This document shows, one piece after another, positions 1-9,109 of a stretch of DNA of 64,000 bases; within the stretch, counting starts at the first letter, position 1; each line of letters opens with the position of its first letter. This stretch comes from Aquisalimonas sp007126095 (GTDB lineage: Bacteria > Pseudomonadota > Gammaproteobacteria > Nitrococcales > Aquisalimonadaceae): assembly GCF_048323695.1 (NCBI RefSeq), contig NZ_JBLWFT010000009.1, positions 62,001 to 126,000 on the forward strand, read 5' to 3'. The notes under the pieces are model-generated. The model was not told the DNA's origin and did not search any database. It saw only the letters and a list, made by a program, of their open reading frames with translations. A program made the translations under genes and the position numbers.

Positions 1-83
1 CGTGCGCCAGCTTCGATCAGTTCAGCGGCTACCAGGAACGGGGCCGGGCGTTTGCCGAGGCGGTCGGGAGGGTTGCCCGATGA
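1..83 (+). CDS. murD: MurD C-terminus (partial, 5' end outside window)
   Basis: The frame starting at base 3 gives 26 residues beginning CASFDQFSGYQERGRAFAEA and then a stop. This is the typical tail of UDP-N-acetylmuramoylalanine-D-glutamate ligase (the ASFDQF-x-x-x-x-RG pattern), the cytoplasmic enzyme that adds D-Glu to UDP-MurNAc-Ala. Its TGA overlaps the ATG of ftsW in an ATGA junction, as expected in a dcw cluster. Only the C-terminal end is visible, so the call rests on this short motif and on gene order. Confidence 0.8.
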   Translation, partial: CASFDQFSGYQERGRAFAEAVGRVAR

Positions 84-1267
84 GCGTTCCCGTGCTCAAT
101 GCCGTCGCCACCGAGGCCCGCCGCGCCACCGCGCTGTGGCCGAACCTCGATCAGCGCCTGCTTCTGGCGCTCGCCGCGGCCGTGCTGCTGGGCATCGTGG
201 CGGTGACGTCGGCATCCGTCTCCCTGGCGGAGAGCCAGTTCGGCTCGCCGTTCTACTACCTCAACCGGCAGCTGCTGTTCCTCGGCCTGACGCTGGCCGC
301 CAGCTGGGTGGTGTTGCAGGTACCGGTACAGACCTGGTACCAGGCCAGCGGTCTGCTGCTCCTGCTGGCCATGCTGCTGCTGGTCCTGGTCCTGATTCCG
401 GGGGTGGGGCGCGAAGTGAACGGTGCCACGCGCTGGATTCCGGTGGGCATCTTCCATCTGCAGGTCTCCGAGGTTGCCAAGTTCGGCGTGCTGTTCTACC
501 TCGCGGCCTATCTGGTGCGTCGCGGCGACCGGGTGCGGGGCTCCATGCAGGGCTTTCTCATTCCCATCGTGCTGCTCGGCGCCAGCGGTCTGCTGCTGCT
601 CATGCAGCCCGACTTCGGGGGGGCGCTGGTGCTCGGAGCCACAGGGCTGGGGCTGCTGTTTCTGGCCGGAGTCCCCCTGTGGCGTTTTCTGGTGCTGGCC
701 TCCTGTGCGGGTGGCGCGGCCTGGATGCTGATCGTCACGTCCCCCTACCGGATCACCCGGCTCATGGCCTTCGTGGACCCCTGGGCCGATCCGTTCAACA
801 CCGGCTTCCAGCTGACCCAGTCGCTGATCGCCATCGGTCGCGGTGAGTGGTTCGGCGTGGGGTTGGGCGCAAGCGTGCAGAAGCTCTTCTATCTGCCGGA
901 GGCGCACACAGATTTCGTCTTCGCAGTCCTGGCCGAGGAGCTTGGTCTGGTCGGCGTCGTGCTGGTGCTGGTGCTGTATTCCTGGATCGTCTGGCGGATT
1001 CTCGCCATTGGCGCTGCCGCTATCCGGGCCCACCAGCCCTTCGGCGGCTATCTCTGCTTCGCGGTTGGCTTCTGGCTTGGGCTGCAGAGCTTCATCAACA
1101 TCGGCGTGAACATGGGGTTGCTCCCGACCAAGGGGCTGACGCTGCCGCTGATGAGCTACGGCGGCAGCAGTCTGCTCACCACCGGTGTCGCACTGGCCGT
1201 GGTTCTGCGGGTGGATTACGAACGCCGTATGGCGGAACGGGCGCCGCGCCCGGGGAGGTCGTCATGA
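80..1267 (+). CDS. ftsW: Lipid II polymerase FtsW (SEDS family)
   Basis: FtsW is the septal peptidoglycan glycosyltransferase of the divisome, working with FtsI. The 395-residue protein has about ten hydrophobic segments and typical SEDS signatures: RWIPVG after TM4, QPDFGGALVL, the periplasmic loop SLIAIGRGEWFGVGLGAS, FLPEAHTDF-like YLPEAHTDFVFAVLAEELG and the C-terminal GLLPTKGLTLPLMSYGGSS. ATG at 80 is chosen because it overlaps the murD stop (ATGA) and gives a normal-length N terminus; the open frame extends further upstream only as a shadow of murD. The stop overlaps the murG start, again ATGA, indicating translational coupling. Confidence 0.96.
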   Translation: MSVPVLNAVATEARRATALWPNLDQRLLLALAAAVLLGIVAVTSASVSLAESQFGSPFYYLNRQLLFLGLTLAASWVVLQVPVQTWYQASGLLLLLAMLLLVLVLIPGVGREVNGATRWIPVGIFHLQVSEVAKFGVLFYLAAYLVRRGDRVRGSMQGFLIPIVLLGASGLLLLMQPDFGGALVLGATGLGLLFLAGVPLWRFLVLASCAGGAAWMLIVTSPYRITRLMAFVDPWADPFNTGFQLTQSLIAIGRGEWFGVGLGASVQKLFYLPEAHTDFVFAVLAEELGLVGVVLVLVLYSWIVWRILAIGAAAIRAHQPFGGYLCFAVGFWLGLQSFINIGVNMGLLPTKGLTLPLMSYGGSSLLTTGVALAVVLRVDYERRMAERAPRPGRSS

Positions 1268-2349
1268 CCCGCGCTGTGGCGGAAACACCTGTGCTGATCA
1301 TGGCCGGCGGTACCGGCGGACACGTCTTCCCGGCGCTTGCCGTCGCCGACGCCCTGCGCGCCCGCGGCGTGCCGGTGATCTGGCTCGGCACCCGTAAGGG
1401 GCTCGAGTCGCGGGTGGTGCCGGAAGCGGGCCTGGTGCTCGAGTGGCTGACGGTCCAGGGGCTTCGGGGCAACGGTGCCCTGGGCTGGGTGCTGGCGCCG
1501 GTGCGTGTGTTGCGTGCGGTGCTGCAGGCGGCGCGGGTTGTGCGCCGCCACCGGCCGCGCGCCGTGCTCGGCATGGGCGGCTATGTGGCTGGCCCCGGTG
1601 GGCTGGCGGCCTGGCTGCTGCGGTGCCCGCTGATCATTCACGAGCAGAACGCCGTGGCCGGGATGACCAACCGTCTTCTGGCGCGGCTCGCGCGCCGAGT
1701 GCTCGCCGGTTTTCCGGGCGCCTTTGCCGGTGATCGCGCCGAGGTCACCGGCAATCCGGTGCGCGGTGCCATCCTGCGACTGCCGCCACCGGAGGAGCGC
1801 CCGCAGGGACGTGAGCCCTGGCGGCTACTGGTGGTCGGCGGCAGCCTCGGCGCCAAGGTCCTCAACGAGGTGGTGCCGCAGGCGCTGGCCCTGATGCCGG
1901 AGTCGGAGCGGCCGGTGGTGGTGCATCAGGCCGGCGAGGTCACGGGCGAGCTTGCCCGCAGCGAATACGCAGGGCTTGGTGTCAGCGCCGAGGTGACGCC
2001 GTTCATCGCTGACATGGCGACTGCCTACGGGGAAGCGGATCTGGTGGTCTGCCGAGCCGGAGCGCTCACCGTCAGCGAGCTGTCCATCGCCGGCGTCGCT
2101 TCTGTACTCGTACCGCTGCCGCACGCGGTTGATGACCACCAGACCGCCAACGCAATGCAGCTGGCGGAGTGTGGTGCGGCCGAGCTGATGCCGCAGTCCG
2201 AACTTACGGCGGAGCGCCTGGCAGCGTTTTTCCGCTCCGTCGCGCAGGACCGTGCGCGACTCATCGACATGGGGCAGGCCGCGCGCGGGCTGGCCCGCCC
2301 CGATGCCGCTGAAACTGTGGCTGAACGGTGCCTGGAGGTAGCCCGATGA
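1264..2349 (+). CDS. murG: UDP-GlcNAc:lipid I N-acetylglucosaminyltransferase MurG
   Basis: MurG makes lipid II from lipid I and UDP-GlcNAc on the inner face of the membrane. The 361-residue protein shows the N-terminal glycine-rich loop AGGTGGHVFPALAVADAL, the second loop GGYVAGPGGLAAW, HEQNAVAGMTNR, the C-domain loop VVGGSLGAKVLNEVVP, and the UDP-GlcNAc site around CRAGALTVSELSIAGVASVL and PHAVDDHQTANA. Length fits the GT-B family. The start is the ATG overlapping ftsW; the open frame extends upstream in the wrong reading of ftsW. It overlaps murC by ATGA. Confidence 0.97.
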   Translation: MTRAVAETPVLIMAGGTGGHVFPALAVADALRARGVPVIWLGTRKGLESRVVPEAGLVLEWLTVQGLRGNGALGWVLAPVRVLRAVLQAARVVRRHRPRAVLGMGGYVAGPGGLAAWLLRCPLIIHEQNAVAGMTNRLLARLARRVLAGFPGAFAGDRAEVTGNPVRGAILRLPPPEERPQGREPWRLLVVGGSLGAKVLNEVVPQALALMPESERPVVVHQAGEVTGELARSEYAGLGVSAEVTPFIADMATAYGEADLVVCRAGALTVSELSIAGVASVLVPLPHAVDDHQTANAMQLAECGAAELMPQSELTAERLAAFFRSVAQDRARLIDMGQAARGLARPDAAETVAERCLEVAR

Positions 2350-3800
2350 GCGATCATCGCCTTGAGCAGAGCTGGGATCACACCCGACCGGGCACCATGG
2401 GCCGGGTGCGGCGGATTCATTTCGTCGGGGTCGGCGGCGCCGGAATGAGCGGCATCGCCGAGGTGCTGTGCAATCTCGGCTATGCCATCTCCGGCAGTGA
2501 CCTGCGCGAGAACCCGGTGACCCGCCGTCTGGCGTCGCTGGGTGTTCACGTCACCATCGGCCATTCCGATGCCAACGTGGCGGATGCGGACGCCGTGGTC
2601 GTGTCCAGCGCTGTGGGCGCAGATAACCCGGAGCTGCAGGCTGCGCGTACCCGGCGCATTCCGGTCGTACCACGCGCGGAAATGCTCGCCGAGCTGATGC
2701 GGTTCCGTTACGGCGTGGCCGTCGCCGGCACCCACGGCAAGACGACCACCACCAGCCTGGTGGCCAGTGTGCTCGCCGAAGGCGGGCTGGATCCCACGTT
2801 CGTCATCGGCGGCCGGCTGACCAGCGCCGGTGCCAACGCGCGGCTGGGCGACAGTCAGTTCCTGGTGGCGGAGGCGGACGAGAGCGACGCGTCGTTCCTC
2901 TACCTCCAGCCCATGATTGCTGCGGTCACCAACATCGACGCGGATCATCTTGGCACTTACGGCGGTGACTTCCAGCGGCTGCGCCAGACGTTCCTGGAGT
3001 TTCTGCATCACATTCCGTTCTACGGTCTCGCCGTTCTGTGCCTGGATGACGACGAAGTCGCCGGTCTGCTGCCGGAGCTGACCCGCCCCGTGCGCACCTA
3101 CGGCGTGGCCGAGGGGGCCGACCTGCAGGCGTTCGACATCGTCCAGGAGGGCGCGCGCACCTATTTCAGCGTGCGCCTCAACGGCGACCCGGAACCCCTG
3201 CGCATCGGGCTCAACCTGCCGGGGCGCCACAACGTGCTTAACGCCCTTGCAGCCATCGCCATTGCCGACGAGCTGGGCGTCGACCACGACGCCATCGTGC
3301 GAGCCCTGGGGGAGTTCCAGGGGATCGGCCGGCGGTTCCAGAGCTACGGCGAGCAGCCGCTGCCGCACGGCGGGGGGCACGCCCTGGTGGTGGACGACTA
3401 CGGGCATCACCCCAGCGAGATCCGCGCCGTGCTCGAAGCGGTGCGCTCCGGCTGGCCGGAGCGCCGGCTCGTGGTCGCGTTCCAGCCGCACCGTTACAGC
3501 CGCACGCGCGACCTGTTCGACGATTTCTCCCGGGTGCTGGCCGGCGTCGACGCTCTGCTTGTCTCTGAAGTCCATGCGGCGGGGGAAGACCCCATCGCAG
3601 GGGCGGATGCCCGCGCCCTTTGCGCGGCCATCCGCGCCCGCGGCCAGGTCAACCCGGTTTTCGTGGAGTCGGTGGCGGAGCTGGTGGACACGCTGCCGGG
3701 GGTGCTCCGGGACGGCGACATCCTGCTCACGCTCGGCGCCGGCAGTATCGGTGGCGCCGCAGCCATGCTCCAGGACCGACTCACGGGAGGTGAGGCGTGA
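2346..3800 (+). CDS. murC: UDP-N-acetylmuramate-L-alanine ligase MurC
   Basis: MurC adds L-Ala to UDP-MurNAc using ATP. The 484-residue protein has the N-terminal Rossmann motif IHFVGVGGAGMSGIAEVL, the ATP loop VAGTHGKTTTTSLVASVL, the central VAEADESDASFL and the C-terminal DDYGHHPSEI and FQPHRYSRT motifs of Mur ligases. ATG 2346 is used because it overlaps the murG stop. The first 20 or so residues before the Rossmann strand are unconserved, so a start at the later Met (GRVRRIHFVG) cannot be excluded. Confidence 0.97.
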   Translation: MSDHRLEQSWDHTRPGTMGRVRRIHFVGVGGAGMSGIAEVLCNLGYAISGSDLRENPVTRRLASLGVHVTIGHSDANVADADAVVVSSAVGADNPELQAARTRRIPVVPRAEMLAELMRFRYGVAVAGTHGKTTTTSLVASVLAEGGLDPTFVIGGRLTSAGANARLGDSQFLVAEADESDASFLYLQPMIAAVTNIDADHLGTYGGDFQRLRQTFLEFLHHIPFYGLAVLCLDDDEVAGLLPELTRPVRTYGVAEGADLQAFDIVQEGARTYFSVRLNGDPEPLRIGLNLPGRHNVLNALAAIAIADELGVDHDAIVRALGEFQGIGRRFQSYGEQPLPHGGGHALVVDDYGHHPSEIRAVLEAVRSGWPERRLVVAFQPHRYSRTRDLFDDFSRVLAGVDALLVSEVHAAGEDPIAGADARALCAAIRARGQVNPVFVESVAELVDTLPGVLRDGDILLTLGAGSIGGAAAMLQDRLTGGEA

Positions 3801-4702
3801 TGGCGGAAGCGCTCAACCATCGCGGCGAACTCAGGCTGCAGGAGCCCATGGCCCGGCACACCACCTGGCGTGTCGGCGGCCCGGCGGACCGCTTTTACCG
3901 GCCGGCGGACCGTGATGACCTGATCGGCTTTCTGCGCAGCCTTCCCGAGGACGAGCCGGTGTTCTGGTGCGGGCTCGGCAGCAACCTGCTGGTGCGCGAC
4001 GGTGGCGTCCGCGGGACGGTGATATTCCTGCAGGGTGGCGTCGACGAACTGCGGCGGCTGGATGACACGCGCGTCCACGCCGACTGCGGCGTGGCGTGCG
4101 CCAAGGTGGCACGCTTCGCCGCCCGGCAGAACCTTGTCGACGCCGAGTTTCTTGCCGGCATCCCCGGGACCATGGGGGGCGCGCTCGCCATGAACGCCGG
4201 TGCGTTCGGTGGCGAGACCTGGCGGGTGGTCGAGGAGGTAGAGACCATGACCCGCGGCGGCGAGATCCGCCGGCGCCGCCCAAGCGAGTACAGCGTGGGC
4301 TACCGCAGCGTGAAGGCCCCAGCGGAGGAGTGGTTCCTGAGCTGCACTCTGGCGCTGCGGCCGGGTGACGGCGACGTGGCCATGCAGCGCATCCGGGAGC
4401 TGCTGGCCCAGCGTGCTGCATCCCAGCCCATCGGCAAGCCGAGCTGCGGCTCCGTGTTTCGCAACCCGGAGGGCGACCACGCTGCGCGTCTGATCGAGAC
4501 CGCCGGCCTGAAAGGCCGCCGGCAAGGCGGCGCGCTGGTCTCGGACAAGCACGCGAACTTCATCATCAACGACGGGACTGCCACAGCCGCGGACATTGAG
4601 CAGCTGGTGGAGACCGTGCGCAGCGAGATCGCCAACCGGTTCGGCGTCCAACTGGAGGCGGAAGTGCGGATCGTGGGCGAAGCCGCGGAGGACGGAGCAT
4701 GA
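3797..4702 (+). CDS. murB: UDP-N-acetylenolpyruvoylglucosamine reductase MurB (type II)
   Basis: MurB is an FAD enzyme that reduces enolpyruvyl-UDP-GlcNAc to UDP-MurNAc with NADPH. At 301 residues it is the shorter type II form rather than the 342-residue E. coli type I. Visible motifs are FAD-binding GLGSNLLVRDGGVRG and GIPGTMGGALAMNAGAFGG, the YSVGYRS loop, PSCGSVFRNP with the catalytic serine, and KHANFIIN. GTG 3797 overlaps the murC stop (GTGA); ATG 3800 immediately after is equally plausible, with GGAGG at 3786-3790 serving either. Fifth gene of the coupled mur series. Confidence 0.96.
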   Translation: MMAEALNHRGELRLQEPMARHTTWRVGGPADRFYRPADRDDLIGFLRSLPEDEPVFWCGLGSNLLVRDGGVRGTVIFLQGGVDELRRLDDTRVHADCGVACAKVARFAARQNLVDAEFLAGIPGTMGGALAMNAGAFGGETWRVVEEVETMTRGGEIRRRRPSEYSVGYRSVKAPAEEWFLSCTLALRPGDGDVAMQRIRELLAQRAASQPIGKPSCGSVFRNPEGDHAARLIETAGLKGRRQGGALVSDKHANFIINDGTATAADIEQLVETVRSEIANRFGVQLEAEVRIVGEAAEDGA

Positions 4703-5640
4703 CGGAGCATTCGGTGACCACACCAGCGGTATTCGGTCGGGTGGCCGTGCTCATGGGCGGCTGGTCCGCCGAGCGCGAGATCTCGCTGCGCAGCGGGCGG
4801 CAGGTGCTTGCCGGCCTGCAGGCGCGAGGCGTGGATGCGCACAGCGTGGACGCCGGTCGCGACGTGCTTCAGGTGCTGGAGGCGGGTGGCTTTGATCGCG
4901 CCTTCATCGCCCTGCATGGACGCGGCGGCGAGGACGGCGTGATTCAGGCCGGCCTGGAGCTGCTCGGGCTGCCCTACACGGGCAGCGGCGTGCTGGGCTC
5001 GGCCCTGGGCATGGACAAGCTGCGCACCAAGCAGGTGTGGCGTGGCGCCGGGCTGCCAACCCCCGACTACATGGAGCTGCGCCCCGATACCCGCGCGGCC
5101 GACGTCATCGCCGCCCTGGGGACGCCGCTGATCGTCAAGCCCGCACGCGAGGGCTCCAGCATTGGCATGAGCCGGGTCACCACCGAGGCGGAACTCATTG
5201 CCGCCCGCGATGCCGCTGCCCGCTATGACCGCGACGTGATCGCGGAGCGCTGGATTACCGGCGAGGAGTACACCGTCTCCCTGCTCGGCGACACGGTGCT
5301 GCCGGCAATCAGGCTGGAGACGCCGCATACGTTCTACGACTTCGAGGCCAAGTACGAGTCGGATTCGACCCGTTACCACTGCCCGTGCGGTCTGGAAGGC
5401 GCGGATCTCGACGCCCTGAATGCGCTGGCGACGGAAGCATTCCGCGCCGTCGACGGCGCGGGCTGGGGGCGGGTGGACGTAATGCGCGACGGCAATGGCG
5501 CGTTCTGGCTGCTGGAGGTGAACACCATCCCCGGCATGACCGATCACTCGCTGGTTCCCATGGCGGCCGAGGCCGCGGGGATGCCGTTTGACGAACTGGT
5601 CTGGCGGATTCTGGAGACCAGTCTGGAGGCGGATGCATGA
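4699..5640 (+). CDS. ddl: D-alanine-D-alanine ligase
   Basis: Ddl joins two D-alanines for the peptidoglycan stem, in the ATP-grasp fold. The 313-residue protein has VLMGGWSAEREISLRSG near the N terminus, the HGRGGEDGVIQ loop, KPAREGSSIGMSRV, GEEYTVSLL and the metal-binding end LLEVNTIPGMTDHSLVP. In this position, between murB and ftsQ, the gene is usually named ddlB. Start ATG overlaps the murB stop and the stop overlaps the ftsQ start, both as ATGA. Confidence 0.96.
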   Translation: MTEHSVTTPAVFGRVAVLMGGWSAEREISLRSGRQVLAGLQARGVDAHSVDAGRDVLQVLEAGGFDRAFIALHGRGGEDGVIQAGLELLGLPYTGSGVLGSALGMDKLRTKQVWRGAGLPTPDYMELRPDTRAADVIAALGTPLIVKPAREGSSIGMSRVTTEAELIAARDAAARYDRDVIAERWITGEEYTVSLLGDTVLPAIRLETPHTFYDFEAKYESDSTRYHCPCGLEGADLDALNALATEAFRAVDGAGWGRVDVMRDGNGAFWLLEVNTIPGMTDHSLVPMAAEAAGMPFDELVWRILETSLEADA

Positions 5641-6446
5641 AGCGGCAGCGCACCACAACAGGCGCCCGTCGGCGCGGACCAGCCCGGCAGCCGGTGGATC
5701 CGGCCGTGCGGGCCGAGCGCCGCGCCCGGATGTTGCTGTGGTGCCGCCGTGGCGGCCTGGCCGGTGTGGCCGTCGCGGGGATTGGCGGTGCTGTCTGGGG
5801 CACGGCGTGGTTGCTGGCCCCGGAGACGTTCCCGCTGGAGTCGGTGCATTTTGACAGCCGCCTGGAGCACGTTCGCGAAGGGGACCTCCGCGATGCGCTG
5901 GATGGCCGCCTTAACGACGGTTTCTGGGCGCTGGACGTGGCCGGAATCCGCCGGGCCCTGGAGGCGTTGCCGTGGGTCGATCGGGCAGCGGTGCGTCGGG
6001 TCTGGCCGGGGCAGCTGCGGGTGGAAATCCGTGAGCAGGAGGCGGTCGCGGTCTGGAACGACGAGGCGCTGCTTGGCGCCGGGGGCGACGTCTTTTCCGC
6101 CCCCGAGGAAACCTGGCCGGGGGGGCTGCCCGTTCTGTCCGGGCCGGATGGGCGGGAATCGGACGTGGCCGCGCGCTACCTCGAACTCCAGCGCGCCGTG
6201 GGCGGCATTGGTTTCAATGTCGAGCGTCTGGGGATGGACGATCGCGAGTCGTGGACTGCAGAGCTGGACTCCGGCGCGCGGATCCGCCTTGGCCGCGAGG
6301 ATGTGGCGGACCGCCTTGAGCGGTTCGTGGCGGCGTACCCGGGGCTGGTACGCGAACGGGAGGAGGAGATGGCCCGCGCCGATCTCCGTTATCCCAATGG
6401 TTTTAGCGTGCGTTGGCGCGACAACGGAAACAACGCGCCCAACTGA
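5637..6446 (+). CDS. ftsQ: Cell division protein FtsQ
   Basis: FtsQ is the bitopic divisome protein that links FtsL/FtsB to early division proteins. The 269-residue sequence has a short basic cytoplasmic tail (about residues 1-35), one membrane helix (GGLAGVAVAGIGGAVWGTAWLL), a POTRA domain starting at FPLESVHFDSRLEHV and an FtsQ domain ending in ARADLRYPNGFSVRW, the conserved DLRYxNGFAV-type motif. It lies between ddl and ftsA and overlaps ddl by 4 nt. The N-terminal RQRTTTGARRRG stretch is strongly basic. Confidence 0.93.
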   Translation: MKRQRTTTGARRRGPARQPVDPAVRAERRARMLLWCRRGGLAGVAVAGIGGAVWGTAWLLAPETFPLESVHFDSRLEHVREGDLRDALDGRLNDGFWALDVAGIRRALEALPWVDRAAVRRVWPGQLRVEIREQEAVAVWNDEALLGAGGDVFSAPEETWPGGLPVLSGPDGRESDVAARYLELQRAVGGIGFNVERLGMDDRESWTAELDSGARIRLGREDVADRLERFVAAYPGLVREREEEMARADLRYPNGFSVRWRDNGNNAPN

Positions 6447-6459
6447 CGAGAGGTAGAGC

Positions 6460-7698
6460 ATGTCGAAGAAGACGGAACAGAGTCTGCTGGTCGGCCTGGA
6501 TATCGGAACGTCCAAGGTCGTCGCCATCGTGGGCGAGGTGGGCCCCAATGGCGAGGTGGAGATCAGCGGGATCGGTTCTCATCCTTCGCGTGGACTCAAG
6601 AAGGGCGTGGTGGTGAACATCGAGTCTACGGTGCAGTCGATCCAGCGCGCCGTGGAGGAAGCCGAGCTCATGGCCGGCTGCCAGATCCATTCCGTCTACG
6701 CAGGGATCGCCGGCAGCCACGTGCGCAGCCTGAACTCGCACGGCATCGTCGCCATCCGTGACAAGGAAGTGGGTCAGGCCGACATGGAGCGCGTGATCGA
6801 CGCAGCCCGGGCCGTGGCCATCCCGGCGGATCAGAAGATCCTGCATATCCTGCCCCAGGAGTTCGTCATCGACACCCAGGAGGGCATCCGCGAGCCCATC
6901 GGCATGTCCGGTGTCCGCCTGGAGGCCAAGGTCCACATGGTCACCGGCGCGGTCAGTGCGGCCCAGAATATCGTCAAGTGCATCCGCCGCTGCGGTCTTG
7001 AAGTGGATGACGTGATCCTGGAGCAGCTTGCGTCCAGCCACGCCGTGCTCACCGATGACGAGAAGGAGCTGGGTGTCTGCCTGGTGGACATCGGTGGCGG
7101 GACCACCGACATCGCCGTGTTCACGGAAGGGGCGATCCGTCACACCGCGGTCATCCCCATCGCCGGTGACCAGGTCACCAACGACATTGCGGTGGCCCTG
7201 CGTACGCCCACGCAGCACGCCGAAGAAATCAAGGTGAAGTACGCCTGCGCCCTGTCCCAGCTGGCGGGCGCCGAGGAGACCATTGAAGTGCCGTCGGTGG
7301 GTGATCGCCCGGCCCGGCGGCTGTCGCGGCAGACCCTCGCCGAGGTGGTGGAGCCGCGTTACGAGGAACTCATGACACTGGTCCACCAGGAGCTGCGCCG
7401 CAGCGGCTTCGAGGACCTCATCGCCGCCGGCGTCGTGCTGACGGGCGGCAGTTCCAAAATGGAAGGGGCCATCGAACTGGCCGAGGAAGTGTTCCACATG
7501 CCGGTGCGCATCGGCATACCGCAAAGCGTCACCGGGCTGTCGGACGTGGTCCGCAACCCGGTCTATTCCACCGGGGTCGGTCTGCTGACCTTCGGGGCCA
7601 ACGGCCGCGGTCACAGCACCAGGCCGGATTACGACACGTCGAATGGATACAACGCGCTCTGGGACCGCATGAAGAGCTGGTTCCAGGGCAACTTCTGA
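6460..7698 (+). CDS. ftsA: Cell division actin-like protein FtsA
   Basis: FtsA tethers FtsZ filaments to the inner membrane. The 412-residue actin-fold protein begins LLVGLDIGTSKVVAIVGEV (phosphate 1 loop) and shows CLVDIGGGTTDIAVF (phosphate 2) and VVLTGGSSKMEG (adenosine motif). The C terminus NALWDRMKSWFQGNF is the short amphipathic membrane-targeting helix. A GAGAGG-type ribosome site precedes ATG 6460. Thirteen nucleotides separate it from ftsQ and 64 from ftsZ. Confidence 0.97.
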   Translation: MSKKTEQSLLVGLDIGTSKVVAIVGEVGPNGEVEISGIGSHPSRGLKKGVVVNIESTVQSIQRAVEEAELMAGCQIHSVYAGIAGSHVRSLNSHGIVAIRDKEVGQADMERVIDAARAVAIPADQKILHILPQEFVIDTQEGIREPIGMSGVRLEAKVHMVTGAVSAAQNIVKCIRRCGLEVDDVILEQLASSHAVLTDDEKELGVCLVDIGGGTTDIAVFTEGAIRHTAVIPIAGDQVTNDIAVALRTPTQHAEEIKVKYACALSQLAGAEETIEVPSVGDRPARRLSRQTLAEVVEPRYEELMTLVHQELRRSGFEDLIAAGVVLTGGSSKMEGAIELAEEVFHMPVRIGIPQSVTGLSDVVRNPVYSTGVGLLTFGANGRGHSTRPDYDTSNGYNALWDRMKSWFQGNF

Positions 7699-7762
7699 GT
7701 TTCGGGTCGGGTCTGCGAGCGGCAGCTGCCCTCGCAGGGCATTGTAAGAAGGAGGCATCGCC

Positions 7763-8899
7763 ATGTTTGAACTGATGGATTCGTTCAGCCAGAACGCAGT
7801 GATCAAGGTCATCGGGGTCGGTGGCGGCGGCGGCAACGCCGTGCAGCACATGGTTTCTGCAGACATCGAGGGCGTGGATTTCATCTGCGCCAACACGGAC
7901 GCCCAGGCGCTGAAGAACACGTCCGCCAAGACGGTTCTGCAACTGGGCAGCTCCATTACCAAGGGGCTGGGCGCCGGTGCCCATCCGGAGGTGGGCCGGA
8001 ACGCCGCGGCCGAGGACCGCGAGCGCATCGCCGAATCGCTGGAAGGCGCCGACATGGTGTTCATTACCGCCGGCATGGGCGGTGGCACCGGCACGGGCGC
8101 GGCGCCCGTGGTCGCCGAGATCGCCCGGGAGATGGGCATTCTCACCGTGGCGGTGGTCACCAAACCGTTCCCGTTCGAGGGTGGCAAGCGCCTGCGTGTG
8201 GCCGAGGAAGGGATCAAGGAGTTGGGTCGGACCGTGGACTCCCTGATAACCATTCCCAACGAGAAACTCCTCAGCGAGCTGGGTCGCAACCTGACGCTGC
8301 TGGACGCGTTCAAGGCGGCCAACGACGTTCTTCTGGGTGCCGTGCGCGGTATCGCGGAGCTGATCACCCGTCCTGGCCTGATCAACGTCGACTTTGCCGA
8401 CGTTCGTACCGTCATGTCCGAGATGGGCATGGCCGTCATGGGCACCGGTGCCGCCTCCGGTGAGGGGCGTGCGCGGGAGGCCGCGGAACGGGCCATCGCC
8501 AGCCCGCTGCTCGAGGACATCAACCTCCACGGCGCCAACGGCATTCTCGTGAATGTCACCGCCGGTCTCGATCTTGGCATTGGTGAGTTCGACGAGGTTG
8601 GTCAGGCCGTGCGGGAGTTCGCTTCCGATGACGCCACCGTGGTGGTCGGCACGGTGATCGATCCGGAGCTGGAGAGCGAGTTGCGGGTGACGGTTGTCGC
8701 CACCGGCCTGGGTCAGCCCAAGACCGAGGACAAGGCCCCGCAGCTGCGTACGGTCAAGAAGCCGTCCGGCGAAGTGGATTACGACGAACTGGAGAAACCC
8801 ACGGCGGCCAGGAAAAAGGCGGCCAACGACAAGTACGGCGATTCCGGGGATATGGACTATCTCGACATTCCGGCCTTCCTGCGACGGCAGGCGGATTGA
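7763..8899 (+). CDS. ftsZ: Cell division GTPase FtsZ
   Basis: FtsZ is the tubulin-like protein that forms the Z ring. The 378-residue sequence has VIGVGGGGGNAV, the GTP signature GMGGGTGTGAAPVVA, the T7-loop region NVDFADVRTVM, and a C-terminal tail ending DYLDIPAFLRRQAD, the conserved peptide recognised by FtsA and ZipA/ZapD. A strong AAGGAGG site precedes ATG 7763. A GC hairpin follows the stop at 8923-8941, and lpxC begins about 210 bp later. Confidence 0.98.
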   Translation: MFELMDSFSQNAVIKVIGVGGGGGNAVQHMVSADIEGVDFICANTDAQALKNTSAKTVLQLGSSITKGLGAGAHPEVGRNAAAEDRERIAESLEGADMVFITAGMGGGTGTGAAPVVAEIAREMGILTVAVVTKPFPFEGGKRLRVAEEGIKELGRTVDSLITIPNEKLLSELGRNLTLLDAFKAANDVLLGAVRGIAELITRPGLINVDFADVRTVMSEMGMAVMGTGAASGEGRAREAAERAIASPLLEDINLHGANGILVNVTAGLDLGIGEFDEVGQAVREFASDDATVVVGTVIDPELESELRVTVVATGLGQPKTEDKAPQLRTVKKPSGEVDYDELEKPTAARKKAANDKYGDSGDMDYLDIPAFLRRQAD

Positions 8900-8922
8900 C
8901 AATGACGGTTCTGTGAACTGGT

Positions 8923-8941
8923 CCGCGGGTCCTCCCCGCGG
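8923..8941. terminator. GC hairpin after ftsZ
   Basis: A perfect 7-bp stem, CCGCGGG-TCCTC-CCCGCGG, begins 23 nt after the ftsZ stop. No T-run follows it, so it is at best a weak or factor-assisted terminator or an mRNA 3'-end structure. The remaining bases to lpxC include an AT-rich patch (TAAAAT at 9022-9027) that could serve as a -10 element for an lpxC promoter, without a convincing -35. Confidence 0.35.
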
Positions 8942-9109
8942 CAGCGCGGTACCATTGCGGCCGTCACCGACCCGACGGCGCGCTATGTTGCACCGCAGTA
9001 TGCAAGTTGCGTGCATTGCAGTAAAATGACGCGGCACTGATTCGGGGCGAGTTTGTCGAACGGCGATTAACACCCCCGTTTTGGGCCAGGCTAGGAGTTG
9101 ATTGTGGCA

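Noticed and set aside
2025..3575. 516-residue open frame on the minus strand
   Set aside because: Antisense to murG and murC, both strongly supported.
6403..8580. 725-residue open frame on the minus strand
   Set aside because: It lies antisense across ftsA and ftsZ, has no domain or ribosome site, and reflects the lack of stop codons in a high-GC antisense frame.
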